Below, piece by piece: positions 22,961 to 34,295 of a stretch of DNA of 64,000 nucleotides. The notes under the pieces were generated by a model that saw nothing but the letters and a program-made list of their open reading frames with translations, ran no database searches and was not told where the DNA came from. Both the position numbers and the translations under genes were made by a program. Source of the stretch: Scalesia atractyloides (taxonomy: Eukaryota > Streptophyta > Magnoliopsida > Asterales > Asteraceae); NCBI GenBank assembly GCA_947069175.1, contig CAMTDV010000013.1, positions 29,825,857-29,889,856 of the forward strand, written 5' to 3'. Each line of letters starts with the position of its first letter. The stretch's first letter is position 1.

Positions 22961-24459
22961 ATAAAACATGGTTAAAACTAAACAACAAATTTATATTTAA
23001 ACTAATACATAATTAAAACTAAAACAACTACATAATTAATATTCAAACTAATTCGAGAAAAAAAGTACATGGAAATAAAATTAACTAACCCATAATAAAA
23101 CATTAGATAAACCACATAATATATCATTATCATCATCATTGCGGTAGAGGTAGCCATCATCAAAGTTGTTCTAAGGTTCCCAAACCATTTCTTTATCCAA
23201 CGATGGTTCGTATTCTGCCCCAGGGTCAGTTTCGTGCCCTTCAGCCTAACTCGGTAGTTCTTATGTTTGATTGGGGTTTTCCACATGAGGGTGGTTTGAA
23301 GCTGGAGGATGTTGTGGCGGTACATGAGTGTTTGCTATCGGACGGTGATGCCCCTCCCCAATTCGTAGTCCACCAAATTATAGTTGAGCAAAGGTATAGT
23401 CATACGCCCAATTCAACTCTTCATCCGTAAAAAAATGGATCATCATGTTGAGGGTTTGTCACTGGAGGAGGGTTTGGCACCAGAGGAAGGTTTGAAGTTG
23501 GAGGACGAGAGACAACCGGATGAAAGGGTTTGCCACTGTAGGGTTTGAAGGACAATTTGAAATTGGAAAGTTTATATTGCGACGTGATGATTGTCCATGG
23601 TTTGAAGGTCCTTGTAGTTCAACTAGAATTGGATAACCACCATGCATAGCTCTCAATTGATATGTGTTTGGAGTGAATTGTGAACTGAAAAATCAATTTT
23701 AAAGCAATTAAAAATATTTTGGTTATATATAAAGAAAATTTTAAAGATTTATAAATTAACTTTACATATAAATTTATATAAGTATTATTTCTAATTACAA
23801 CTGTATAAAGATATTAATTATAGAACAAACCAATAAATAAACATTGTTATACCTATATTTATAGCAGTTAAAAGTTACAAAACAAACCAATAAAAGCGAG
23901 AAACCTTACAACAATGCAAGACCCAGAAGTAGAAAAGTCGAGAAACAATGCAAGACCTAGATGTAAAGAGCCGAGAAACAATGCAAGGTATTGATATTCT
24001 GAAACAAAGTAAAAAAGAACTTGTTAGGTTGATCCTTTGAAGGTTTAATAATTGATGGAAGATTTTCATGCAGATTTAGTTAGACTGAGATTAACTTACA
24101 CTTGTAGGTTTAAATATTATTTTGCTTTAATTACTCATTCCGTGAAGTTACTCTCAGTTATAGAGCCGAGAAACAATGCACTCTGGACTGTGACGTGGAG
24201 TGATTGTAGAGTCTTACAGATTTATAGAGCTCCAAGCATGCTTTACCACCCACGAGTCACTGTTTGCTTTACCGTTGTAATAGCAAGTGTAAAAGCAACT
24301 GTAAAAGCAAAACTGATAGGTTAAGTAGTAAAAAATCTAAAGGAGTTGGTATTTGAAAAGGTTAGTATTTCACAACTGTGAAAGTAAGCTGGTACTCAAA
24401 AGAGTAACTAAGAATATGTCAGTTTAAGGTAGATTGTAACTAAAAGGTTTGGTATTGAA
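22961..24459 (-). other. Decayed, unidentified coding-like sequence
   Basis: On the minus strand 23,690-23,060 reads NTYQLRAMHGGYPILVELQG, then a Pro/Asn-rich stretch (PPTSNLPLVPNPPP, HDDPFFTDEELNWAYDYTF) broken by stops and shifts. It could be a captured gene piece or part of a transposon protein; I do not recognise it. At 23,895-24,185 the phrase cgagaaacaatgca occurs four times. No intact gene is present. Confidence 0.3.
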
Positions 24460-24738
24460 AAGGGCTCTATACATGACAGGTGTAAGAAAAGTTGACTACA
24501 ACATCAGTGGTTGAATCAATGGTTTTGCTATACAACTATTGTTGGTGTGTTAGCAGTGGTTTGTCATCAATGGTTTGCATCAGTGATTCTGATCAGTGGA
24601 TAGGATTACAAGGACTAATACTTATTTTCTTATAAGTTCAGGGGGCATTTATGTCAAGTTTACTTTAATTCATAATAGTTGAGAGATTGTTTTCATTGTC
24701 ATGCTTTCGTAATTATGATTACTTGCATATGACTCACA
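24460..24738 (-). repeat. 3' LTR fragment of the Copia element at 25-29 kb
   Basis: The plus strand ends catatgactcaca at 24,738. On the minus strand this is an LTR start TGTGAGTC just after GGGGAGAT. The segment contains CAGTGGTT and CAGTGATT words shared with 20,501-21,016 and 30,043-30,370, and its right end recurs at about 30,640-30,698. The left boundary is not clear. Confidence 0.5.
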
Positions 24739-24750
24739 ATCTCCCCTTCA
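24739..24750 (-). promoter_or_regulatory. Polypurine tract
   Basis: Minus-strand GAAGGGGAGAT just before the LTR start, downstream of the accessory frame at 25,144-28,763. A weaker copy (GATGGGAAGAT) is at about 30,699-30,711. Confidence 0.5.
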
Positions 24751-25143
24751 GCCTAAGATCACTAATTTGTTCGTACAGAATCTAAGGAAGATAGGTTAGA
24801 TTGATAATCGATGAAAGTAATCAAATAGAACAGTACAGGCATAGATGATGCCAAAACTAAATATTACAAGAAATTTATTATGATTGCTATACAATAAACA
24901 TTACAAGAAAAGTACATGCTTTCGTAATTATGATTACTTGTTATACACTAAACATTACAAGAACAGATGATGCCAAAACTGAACTTTATTACTGATCTTT
25001 ATTTCTCATCAATGAATCCCTTATCTGGCCTTTGAACTTAAGTTCAAATTCTAGGGCAATTATGTCTTCTACGTCCCTTTCAAGCTCAAGATTCAGCAAG
25101 TCATGGAGATCAGCTGCATCCAGACCATATGCATCCTCCAATT

Positions 25144-28100
25144 TTATCTTTTGAGCTCTATCATCTGACCCAACAATGTCAATTCATGGTTGTCTTTGTT
25201 AGACTTCCATTTTAGAATTTTTGAGTCAGATGGTTTTCTTGGGAGTAGGGTTATTTGTGATGAGTTTGGTGAAGTAGGTCTGCGTACAAGTGTTGAGAGT
25301 GAGGCTCTAAGTTTGTGACTTGCAACATCTATGTGAAACAAAATTTTGTTCTTTATTCCCTCTTTTCTCAATTCCTCATGCATCCTTTGATCTTCTTCTT
25401 CTACCTGCTTTTGCCTCTTTGCTTGATTCAAGGCAATGGTGGATAAGTTGGTGGTTGAACTTAATCTTTTAGGAGCAAGGGTTGGTTTAAGAGTAGAGGT
25501 TGTTTGATCATAGATTGGCTTTCTTGGAATAGAAGGATCCTTTTTTCTTAATTCTTCCAACCTTTGTAGGTATCTACCACTTTTGATTCTGACCATCTAG
25601 CAATCTGCCTTGTTCCATATAAAGCATCAACAAGCTCGGCTTTCATTCTTTTAGTTTTGAGAGCATGGTCTTGGCTTTCAATTTTGGCCTTTTTCCAAAC
25701 AGGAGGAGTAGGCTTCTTTGAAGGATCTTTGAGCACAGAATGAATTCTTTCACTTTCTTCTTTAAGCTCATTAGCCGACCAGCCTTTAAATTGTGCCCTT
25801 GTTGCTTTGTAAGGCTTATGTTTCATGACATGATCAAGATAATCTTCTTTTAGTTTTGGATCATCAGTGGTTGGTTGTTCAGACATAGACTTACTCAGCT
25901 CCTTAGCAAATTCTTCAATGCTTCTGACTTTGGTCAGTTGGTATTGCAAGGAGATTTGTAAAGCCTTGTCATCTTTATCTTTTGATTTTTCTTTGGCAAT
26001 GTATTCAGCCTATTTAGCCTTCAGCTTAAAATATTCATCCAAGTTCCTAGGCTTTCTATACCCCAGCAAGGAAGGAAATTCTCTTTTTGTTGGATCTTCT
26101 ATTTTGTAGAAAGCTTCAATCTCACATTTAAGTTCAAAAATTTTCAATGGGTATAATGCATCCATAGGAAGGAATGAGGAGGATAGGTGCATGATTGGAA
26201 ATAGGGGAAATGGAGTTTCAGAGTGTTGAGGTGATGAGGATGGTTGTGATATGGATTATGATGAGGTGGGAAGTGGTGATTGGTTGTCTTCATCATCATC
26301 AACAAAAAAAAATTTCTTTTGCATTGGAATTTAATTTTGGGAGAAGGTGGATGTGTGGGAATTCGGGATGGTGTGGGCAGTGGTTCAGTTGTGGTTGGGA
26401 AGGTGATTATGGCAGTGGTTTGAACAACATCTATTGGAACATCTACTGTTCCAACGTTAGTTGTTACAACATCTGTTCTAACAACTGTTGTGGTGAAAGT
26501 GAGAGAGGATACCTGAGCAGTGGTTTTAGCAGTGATTATAGAAAATATGGGAGTTGGTTGTCTAGCTATTCTAGCAGACCTTCTTTGTCTTGAAGTACCA
26601 ATATCCTCCTTTTCCATCTGCTTAGTCTTTTCTTCTTCAATAAGCATTAAAGCTTTGGCTTCAAGTGTATCTTGTAGTTTCTACTTTTCGATAGTTTTCA
26701 GCTTCTTGGTTTAATGTCTCATCAATTTCTTTGCCCAAAGATGCTTAGGATGCTTTATTAGAGGTTGTGGTTGTTGTTGGCTGTTGTTGCACCTGTGATT
26801 TAACTTGGGAATCAGGCTGCAACTTTCTCAAGGAGTTTTTCTCCCCTGTTTTTGGCATCATCTAAAAGAATTATAACCTGGGCAAAGCCAGTGGTTTGTA
26901 AGAAGTGGTCTTTGATGGCTTTAATATCAGCTTGAGTATCTTTATATCTGGCCTCGACCATGTTGCAGATGAGTTGCATTTGAACTTTATGCTGAAAATT
27001 GGCTAATTGTCTCTGAGCTAGGAAGACTGGTTGGAGAACCTTCCATAGCCCATCAACATTTGGTGTGGAGGATGGTTGATGTTGGGAGTTTTGTAGAAGT
27101 AGCTTCATCATGGTTTTGATGTCATCAGTTAATGATTCCATGGAAGACATCCTCTCTGTCAATTCTTTATACCTTAATTCATCACCTAATCTAATAGGAT
27201 CATCTGAATTCCTACCAGAGGTAGTTATATTTGGATCTTCTACTAGAGTAAACTCCATAGTATCAGACCCTTGTTCTTGGTTCTGGGGACTTCCACCTGG
27301 CTTAGAAGTTACTATAGTAGCTTCAACAGTTATTGCCTTCAAGGAAGTCTTATGTATGTAACCATTGTCCAATTGAGCCACTGTTATAGCAGCAGTTCTA
27401 GTAGTTGCTTCACTTGAACTACCCCCAAAGAGTTACATGTAATTCCTGGGGTGTAACCTCCTCAATTGCTTGTGGGCTAGCAAATAGAGTTGTCTCAGAC
27501 ACAGTCAAGTGTGGAAGTTGGCTCTCTTTAATGGGTGAGTGAAAGGGACTGCTAAGTGTATGAGTTTTCTCTATTGCTTCAAGCAAAGGTATCAAAGTGG
27601 GTGGTATTGGAGAAGTGGGTAAGGGAGTAGAAAGAGACATAGCCCTGGGAGAGGGGCAGGAGAAAAAAATGCTCAAGTGAAACATCTGCCTCATAATGTG
27701 GTGTCCTTGTGCTTACAACTTGTTCCTTTTGTGAGGAAACAAGAGGAGCTTGTGATGGTAGAGATCTTTTAATCATCTGCTATGAGGAAGTAGCAGCAAT
27801 GGTTGTAAGTGACTTTGTGATGTCACAAGTAAGACATCTGGGATCTCATCTTCCAGAGCTACCTTTTTGTGGTGTTTGATGGGCTTGGAAGATTTGGTTG
27901 GTTTCTTTTTGGGTTTAACCAGTGGGCGTTGCACAACACTGGTTGTAGTGTTGTGGTCACCAGGAGCAGTGGGCTCATTAACAGAGGAAGGAGCAGTGGT
28001 TGTAGAAGTTGTCAAAATCTGCACAGTCTCTGTTGCTTTAGTTTTCAACACCTTAGGTTTTTGAGTCGAGAGTCTAGTAAAAGTTTCATGTTTGAGGCTG

Positions 28101-28763
28101 CCAACTTCACAGATGACACCTTGTTTAAAATCAGACTCAGAAACTTGTTTTTGTAAATAGAAATCAACAACCTAGGGTGTATCATAAAAGCTTTACCCTT
28201 TTTAAGATTGTTAAATTAGCAACCAGATCAGAAAACAATACCTGAGAAAAGTTAATTTTGATTTGATTAAAATAGCATAACCCTGTATTGAATTTTTCAA
28301 AGGTATTTCGTTGAAAGCGGTTGTTTTTGCTGACAGGCACAATAAAAGGGTGTGAAAAAAGAATTTCATGTAAGCGGAAAATTCCTATTTGAAAATGGTA
28401 ATACCTGACAGCTGACCTTCATGTCCACGCTCTATGAGTTCTACATGTAAATCTTTCTTTGAGAAAGATGGGGGGTCATCAAGGTCATTAAGACCGAAAG
28501 TGGTAAAGATAGTAGAAGGAGAGATTTGGACAACTAACTGTCCAATTTTTGAGGTGATGGCAAAGGGCTTTTTGTTCTGAACGTTCAGCATTTGCCCAAA
28601 ACTGGTGGAGGGTGTCGATGTAGATCAGGGCTTTTGCAAGTAAAACATCATCTTTGTATGATGATGTTTGTAGAACATCAATCATGGAGTGAAATGCAGT
28701 ATTATTGTTGGTTTTGTCAAATATTGGAAGGTAGTTATGGGGAGTTTTGATTATAAGATTCAT
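25144..28763 (-). pseudogene. Second decayed Copia accessory ORF
   Basis: The N-terminal piece (28,763-28,488) reads IKTPHNYLPIFDKTNNNTAF followed by FHSMIDVLQTSS, wording I recall from predicted Asteraceae retrotransposon polyproteins. The next piece (28,591-28,385) has a partly conserved FAITSKIGQLVVQIS block. The middle is low-complexity: Ser/Thr/Pro-rich with basic KPKKKPTKSSKPIKHHKK (about 27,900), then an acidic stretch with LRYKELTERMSSMESL (27,381-26,812). The C-terminal part (25,949-25,144) is charged and helical: KELSKSMSEQP, KQVEEEDQRMHEELRKEG. Stops and shifts divide it into at least seven pieces. It is followed on the minus strand by a polypurine tract and LTR, the same arrangement as at 9181-12,032. 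Its function is unknown. Confidence 0.6.
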
Positions 28764-28942
28764 GGCGAATAAGTGAGTATTTAGGGTTTGAAAGAAGAAG
28801 AGAGTAATGGAGAAATTTATGGAGGATTTTTTGGTTTTGAAATTGAAACGGCAAGTGAAAACTCTATTTGGATGAAACAGGGTTTATAAAGGAAAAAGTG
28901 AATGCTGACGTGGCAGCGGTTTCCAAAAGATCGGATGGCTAA

Positions 28943-29577
28943 TAGGGGTGTTCTTTTTAACCGAAAACCGAACCCGATCCGAGATGACCCGACCCGAAAA
29001 ACTAGCTTACCCGATTAACCTGAACCCGATAACGGCTATACCCGAACCCGACTATAGTTTATTGGGTCGGTGTTTGGATTAGAAATCTATGTTTCAGGTT
29101 CACCCGAATAACCCGAAGAATTCAAACATAGAATTAAAATGTGATTTTCCAATTTATCGTTTCCTTGATTCCCACCTACTTCCTAGGTTAAATTTTCTCA
29201 CTTCATAATCATTTCCTATTTCATCCTTTGCTTCTTACAAGTTTAAATTAATATAATATATAATGGCATGTTTTGATGTGTTACGTGTATGTCAGGTATT
29301 CAACAAACCCAAGTCTACATTGTATATCCCTTTTGCAACCCAAATATAGCCAGACAAACCCTTCTAAACATAAAGAATAACACCTCCTTTTTATCCGATT
29401 TTCTAACCCGAAACCCGATCTAACCCGACCCGATAAAACCCGAATCATTTAACCCGAATACCGAAGAACCCGAACCTAGAAAGGGTTGGTTATCGGGTAT
29501 ATATTTAGCTTTGAAAACCCGAAAAACCAGACCCGAAAAACCCGAAACCCGATTAAAAAACTCGAAGAACACCCCTA
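28943..29577. mobile_element. hAT-type MITE, 635 bp
   Basis: The ends are TAGGGGTGTTC and GAACACCCCTA, a perfect 11-bp terminal inverted repeat, flanked by the perfect 8-bp target duplication ATGGCTAA (28,935-28,942 and 29,578-29,585). The 8-bp duplication fits hAT transposases. It has no coding capacity. Both subterminal regions are packed with ACCCGA/CCCGAA words, which are typical binding-site-like repeats in hAT ends. Confidence 0.9.
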
Positions 29578-29585
29578 ATGGCTAA

Positions 29586-30042
29586 CATCTGTGCACATGT
29601 AAACTCTGATGGATAATGGATGATAGTTGTTTGGAAACCTTTGCTGAAGACAAGCAGTGGTTCTGAACAGAGTAATGATCAGTGGGATTTTACACTATCA
29701 GGGGATAGAATACCAGTGGATAGGTAAAACAGTGGTTTCACCAACTATGAAAGTAGAACAGAGGATACACTTTCAACAACAGATAGATTTTTATGCCAAG
29801 CAGAGGTTTGGATAAATAGTGGTTGTGAACAGATTTTAGAGATTTATTGAAAATTTTCAATTTTAGCTATTTTGAAGGATAGATTTTTTTATTTTCTGAA
29901 AACATTTTGATGCTATTTACATGTGGAGAATAATAATATATCTTTATCCATGTTTAGCATACTGATCCTAGAGATTAGACTTCCAAAAATAGATATATAT
30001 AATGCTTTTGTTAGAACATCTGCCAGTTGATCTTTAGTTGAA
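29586..30042. other. Gene-free LTR-like filler
   Basis: Contains scattered CAGTGG, AACAGAGG and related words seen in the nearby LTR family, but no boundaries and no reading frame. Confidence 0.3.
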
Positions 30043-30698
30043 GAAAGTAACAATTCAGTTATTCAAATAAGGTGAAATAAAGTCAAACTACTGACGAGCC
30101 AACATCTGATGGAATAAAGCCAAACCTCCGATTGAGTAATAACATCAGATGTTAGACAAACACTGATGATGTTGGTAACCTCTGATGGAGTAATAACATC
30201 AGAAGTTAGGAAAACACTGTTGGTGGTAGACAACCACTGCTGGACAACCATTGTTGAGTATATCATTAGTGGTTAGTGAGTCAGTGGTTGAATCAGTGGT
30301 TTTGCTATACAACTACTGTTGGTGTGTTAGTAGTGGTTTGTCATTAGTGGTTTCTGATCAGTGGTTGAATTCGAACACCTAAAAAAATCATTGTCTTAAA
30401 TAATGAAGGTTGTTAAAGACAGGTGTAAGAAAAGTTGACTATATTGAGAATGGTTCAAATGACAGGTGTAAGAAAACTTGACTATATTGAGAATGGTTCA
30501 AATGAAGTTAGATACTAACTACGGATTATTATTTGTATACGAGTTTGAAATTGTTTATGAAAGTTCTAAAAATGGTAAATGAAAGAAGATAATCAGATGA
30601 ACTTGCAGCGGAATAAATGAACTTTTATTCATAACAAATGAGAGATTTTTTTCATTTTCATGCTTTCGTAACTATAATTACTTTCATATGACTCACAA
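30043..30698 (-). repeat. LTR-family copy with an embedded Helitron fragment
   Basis: 30,043-30,370 matches 20,508-20,770 (agtaacaattcag, gtcaaactactga, gatggaataaagcc). About 50 bases (30,371-30,420: gaacacctaaaaaa, cattgtctta, taatgaaggttgttaaaga) then match Helitron sequence at 21,697-21,748. A 43-bp tandem duplication (30,418-30,503) follows, and the end catatgactcaca matches 24,738. The mosaic must have formed by rearrangement. Confidence 0.7.
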
Positions 30699-30964
30699 TC
30701 TTCCCATCAGCCTAAGATCAGTGATTTGTTTTTACAAAATGTAAGGAAGATAGGTTAGATTGATAATCGATGAAAGTGAAAAATAGAACAGTACATGCAC
30801 TGTTCTTTTTATCTACAATCCTAACCACTAAGCATCTTATTATGATGTCAGCATGAAAGTGACACTTAACAAAAATAACAAACTATTAACATCTACTAAG
30901 CTGTAGTCTGGTATACACTAAACATTACAAGGACTGATGGAAAACACTGATGATACATCCTCTG

Positions 30965-31135
30965 TTGGTCTTCAACAGAGCTTTGCCTTGACAGACCTTT
31001 AGCTTTGATCTTCAGTAGAGCTTTGTCTTGGCAGACATTTTAGCTTTAGTCTCTAGCAGAGCTTTGCCTTGGCAGACCTTTTAGCTTTAGTCTTTACCAG
31101 ACCTTGACTTGGGTAGATGTTACATTATTGTTTGG
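30965..31135 (+). repeat. Tandem repeats, about 51-57-bp unit
   Basis: Three and a half copies of cagagctttgccttggcagac ... tttagctttagtctt with a few substitutions. There is no gene. Confidence 0.8.
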
Positions 31136-31413
31136 ATCAGAGGTTATAGTATATTTTGGCTTTCTATCGTCTGTTCTTTTGTAGGGTTCAATTCCAATAT
31201 ACTTTTATTGATTTTTTAGCTATTAGTTTATCAATCTTTCCATCAAATCAATCATAAATACATAATGCTTTAACCATATTTATTAATCGATACAAATACG
31301 AAATGCAATATGTTGAACATTATAAATAAACATTATAAATTTGTAACAATAATTACAACGATTTGTTTTCGAGGATCTCTTATGATAATGTTTTTTTTTA
31401 TAATTTTTCTTTG

Positions 31414-31579
31414 CTTTGTAGGAGGAAGATGGGTGCTTCTCTCCATAGGGCATACAAAATACAGGTTATTGGCGGGAGCTCGCCATATTTAACCTATAAA
31501 TTTTTTATACGTTAATATGGGTGGTTGTCGCCAATCTTGTATGCCCTAGGAGAGAAGCACCTATCTTCCCCCTACAAAG
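31414..31579. repeat. Fold-back repeat 1
   Basis: The left arm (ctttgtaggaggaagatggg, then gcttctctccatagggcataca) pairs with the right arm ending cttccccctacaaag. The arms are about 80 bp with a few mismatches and a short AT loop. A related hairpin is at 32,991-33,180. It could be a MITE or an inverted gene fragment. Confidence 0.8.
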
Positions 31580-31596
31580 ATGAAACGTGTGGCCTA

Positions 31597-32429
31597 TAGA
31601 GGGTTACTTGCGGGTTTCTTAAGTTATCTACTATAGTATACTGCTCTACGGGCCTCTTGAGCGCTGTATGTTATAGGATCTGGCCGGTTCTTCGCGATAT
31701 CGAAATCAATCTACAATAAAGATTCCACATAAGAATAAAAAATATATAAATTAATGTGTAAAATAGACAAAAATAAACAAAAACATAAGGAAAAGCTCAC
31801 GTATTTACCATTGGGACGATAACATAAGTATAATATAGCAGATGACTTAAGAAACCCGCAAGTAACCCTCTACAGACCACACATTTCATCTATGAAGGAG
31901 GTAACACTGAGCATCCATTCTTAAAAACAGATTAAATAATAATTAAATTTAAATATATACTATGTATTGATTCCCAAAGCGAATAAAATAAAGTACCTAT
32001 GCTGAAATAATTGAGGGTGACTTGCGTGTTTCTTAAGTCATTTGCTATAGTATACTGCTCTACGGGTCTCTTGAGCATCGTATGTTATAGGATCTGGTCG
32101 GTTCTTCAAAATATCAAAATCAATCTACTATAAGGATTCCACATAAGAATAAAAAATATAAATTAATGTATTAAATAGACAAAAATAAACAAAAGCATAA
32201 GAAAGGTCACGTATTTACCATTGGGACGATAAAATCATCCAATATAATATAGCAGATGACTTAAGAAACCCGCAAGTAACCCTCCATAAGCCACACGTTT
32301 CATCTTTGAGGGAGATAAGACTGAGCATCCATTCCTAAAAACAGATTAAATAATAATTAAATTTAAATATATACTACGTATTAATCCCCAAAGCGAATAA
32401 AATAAAATACCTATGTTGAAATAATTATA
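31597..32429 (-). pseudogene. Tandemly duplicated exon-like gene fragments
   Basis: Two head-to-tail units of about 415 bp (31,597-32,011 and 32,012-32,429). Each contains on the minus strand an exon-like block after a TTTTTAG acceptor and before CCAATGGTAAATA, and a second block (about 32,130-32,050) reading KNRPDPITYDAQETRRAVYY. Each unit also carries an inverted copy of part of the first block (gggttacttgcgggtttctt on plus, the reverse complement at 31,835-31,870 and 32,248-32,284), so each can fold back. I do not recognise the source gene. Confidence 0.45.
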
Positions 32430-32759
32430 GAACACTTCTTGATAGATGAAACTTTCTCAGCTAACTTCCCTTGATCAAGAACAACCTACTCTGTTTGCTT
32501 CAAAGAATGAGGTGTATCCAAATTTTCACCTGATAGATATCAAAAGTATCTAACTTAATTTTACAACATTTTCACCCGATGGCATTGATATCAAAAGTTT
32601 ACAACTTCACGAAATAATAAATATGTTACAACAATAAATAAACTTCAATAAATAAACTTCAGGCCAGAGCAGTCGTTAATTATGATCACTAAAACAATAT
32701 TATTGAACTATTAAAGTGAAAAAGTTAGAACAACCTACGAATGTAAGATTATACCTTAA

Positions 32760-32985
32760 GTACCTTGACGGGCTTAACATTTGACTGGAGTGCCCTTATT
32801 AATATCTCACAAGCATAGAGCGCATATAGGAAAGGTTTTTGCCTTATACCCATATTGTATCTACATCATGACATGATACAATTAATTAAAACAGAATGGT
32901 TGGAAAATACAATTTGAAATCGTTAAATGTAATAAACCTGCCACTTATGTAGATCCAGGTCATCCTCGTTCATAATGTTTTTTAT
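32760..32985 (-). pseudogene. Two exon-like gene fragments with splice-type borders
   Basis: On the minus strand a first block reads MNEDDLDLHKWQ and ends CAG|GTTTATT (about 32,979-32,941). After about 75 bases a TGATGTAG acceptor leads into YNMGIRQKPFLYALYACEIL (about 32,865-32,765), which ends near GTATAAT. The blocks look like real exons, but the frames do not join simply. The protein is not recognised. Confidence 0.35.
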
Positions 32986-32990
32986 AAATT

Positions 32991-33180
32991 TCTTTGCCTT
33001 GTAAGGGGAAGATGACGCTTCTCTCCATAGGGCTTACAAAACATAGGTTATTTGCTGCAACCCGCCATATTTAACATATAAATTTTTTTTATATGTTAAA
33101 TAAGGCGAGCTGCCACCAATAATCCGTGTTTTGTATGCCATAGGAGAGAATCGCCTATCTTCACCCAAAAAGCAAAGAAA
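32991..33180. repeat. Fold-back repeat 2
   Basis: Arms of about 90 bp (tttctttgccttgtaaggg ... gccatatttaacatataaa) pair with the right half ending aaaaagcaaagaaa. It is related to the hairpin at 31,414-31,579, with more mismatches. Confidence 0.75.
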
Positions 33181-34212
33181 ACATATCATGCATTTTAAAC
33201 CTTTTTTCAATTTCTCTTCATCCTAATTAGACGTGCTAGACTCAGTTGCTGATCTAATATGTCAAACAATAACGATTAATATTATTGTTATTTCTTGAGA
33301 TATAGTTTACGAAATCATTTTAGTGGAAGTGCACCTATCGCTTACCGTATAAAATTGTTGTGGCTGCGCTAGCTGCGACGTTGCGGCTGCGCTGGCTGCG
33401 GCGTTTCATCTATAGATAATACGCTCACCTTTAAACCCGGTTTACTTTCAATTAATTTTACTAATACGAAAAAAAGAATATATACATGTAGAATTCTACC
33501 TTATTGTGATGAACATAGCTATTGCAAACCAGAGCGTTTGACCTAGACTTGAACATTGTTAGGGCCTAGACTTTTTTAAAAAAAATCAAAAATAAGAACC
33601 TGGTGTAAATAACTTATTAGATGTGGTAAATTTTTTATAAGTATAAACCTAAAAAAGGACGATGACAAGGATGAATTTGAAGGTTCTTGAACCAAGCCGC
33701 AGTGTTCTCTCTTTAACCTGTTCATTTTCAACTGTACTCACATTTCCAAAATACAAAAACCCTAATTAATACAAAAATATATACTCTCTCCCTAGATCCA
33801 TTCACAAAACATTAAAAAACAAAAAACCAACATAGATCTGAAAGTATTATAACAGATCTGACAAAGATGTTTAAAAAAACTTACAAGATATAAAATTTAA
33901 CAAACAAAAACGATAGATAGGGTAAAAAAAACGTTACCAATCTGGCCCCTAACCAATCCTTGTGTCATCATCTTCCACCCACAACCACAGATCTGGCTTC
34001 GTGTTCTCTCTGTCACCTGTTCAACGGTCTTCATTTTCAACTGTATTCACATTTCCAGTAAAAAAAAACCCTAATCAATATGAAAACATGTTGAAATCTT
34101 CCCTTGAGAGAGAAAAAGACTCAGATCTGAGCCTAAAAATCAACAAAAAAGTAAGATGATAACAAAAATTAACAAAAACGTAATAATGGATGCAAAAAAC
34201 TTAGAACCATAC
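33181..34212. other. Gene-free; imperfect duplicate of about 95 bp
   Basis: 33,700-33,790 and 33,998-34,090 share gttctctct, acctgttca, ttttcaactgta-tcacatttcc and aaccctaat-aat. A short GCGGCTGCG repeat is at 33,360-33,410. Otherwise AT-rich with no gene. Confidence 0.4.
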
Positions 34213-34295
34213 CTGTATCTATTACCGGTTGGTGTCAGATCAAGCACTTGAACAATAATTTCTGGAAGATCAACGATTTTGAGAGAAGATGCCAT
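34213..34295 (-). pseudogene. First exon resembling replication protein A 70-kDa subunit
   Basis: From an ATG at 34,295 the minus strand reads MASSLKIVDLPEI, then IVQVLDLTPTGNRYR, ending at a donor AG|GTATGG. In plant RPA70 proteins a DLPEIVVQVLDLKPTGNRY segment starts the N-terminal OB fold. RPA binds single-stranded DNA in replication and repair. The next exon (around FSASDGK) was not found downstream, so this is a fragment, possibly captured by a transposon. Together with the exon-like blocks at 31.6-33 kb it may mark one captured, rearranged region. Confidence 0.5.

Noticed and set aside
26195..26593. 132-residue plus-strand frame
   Set aside because: It is antisense to the low-complexity part of the minus-strand accessory pseudogene.
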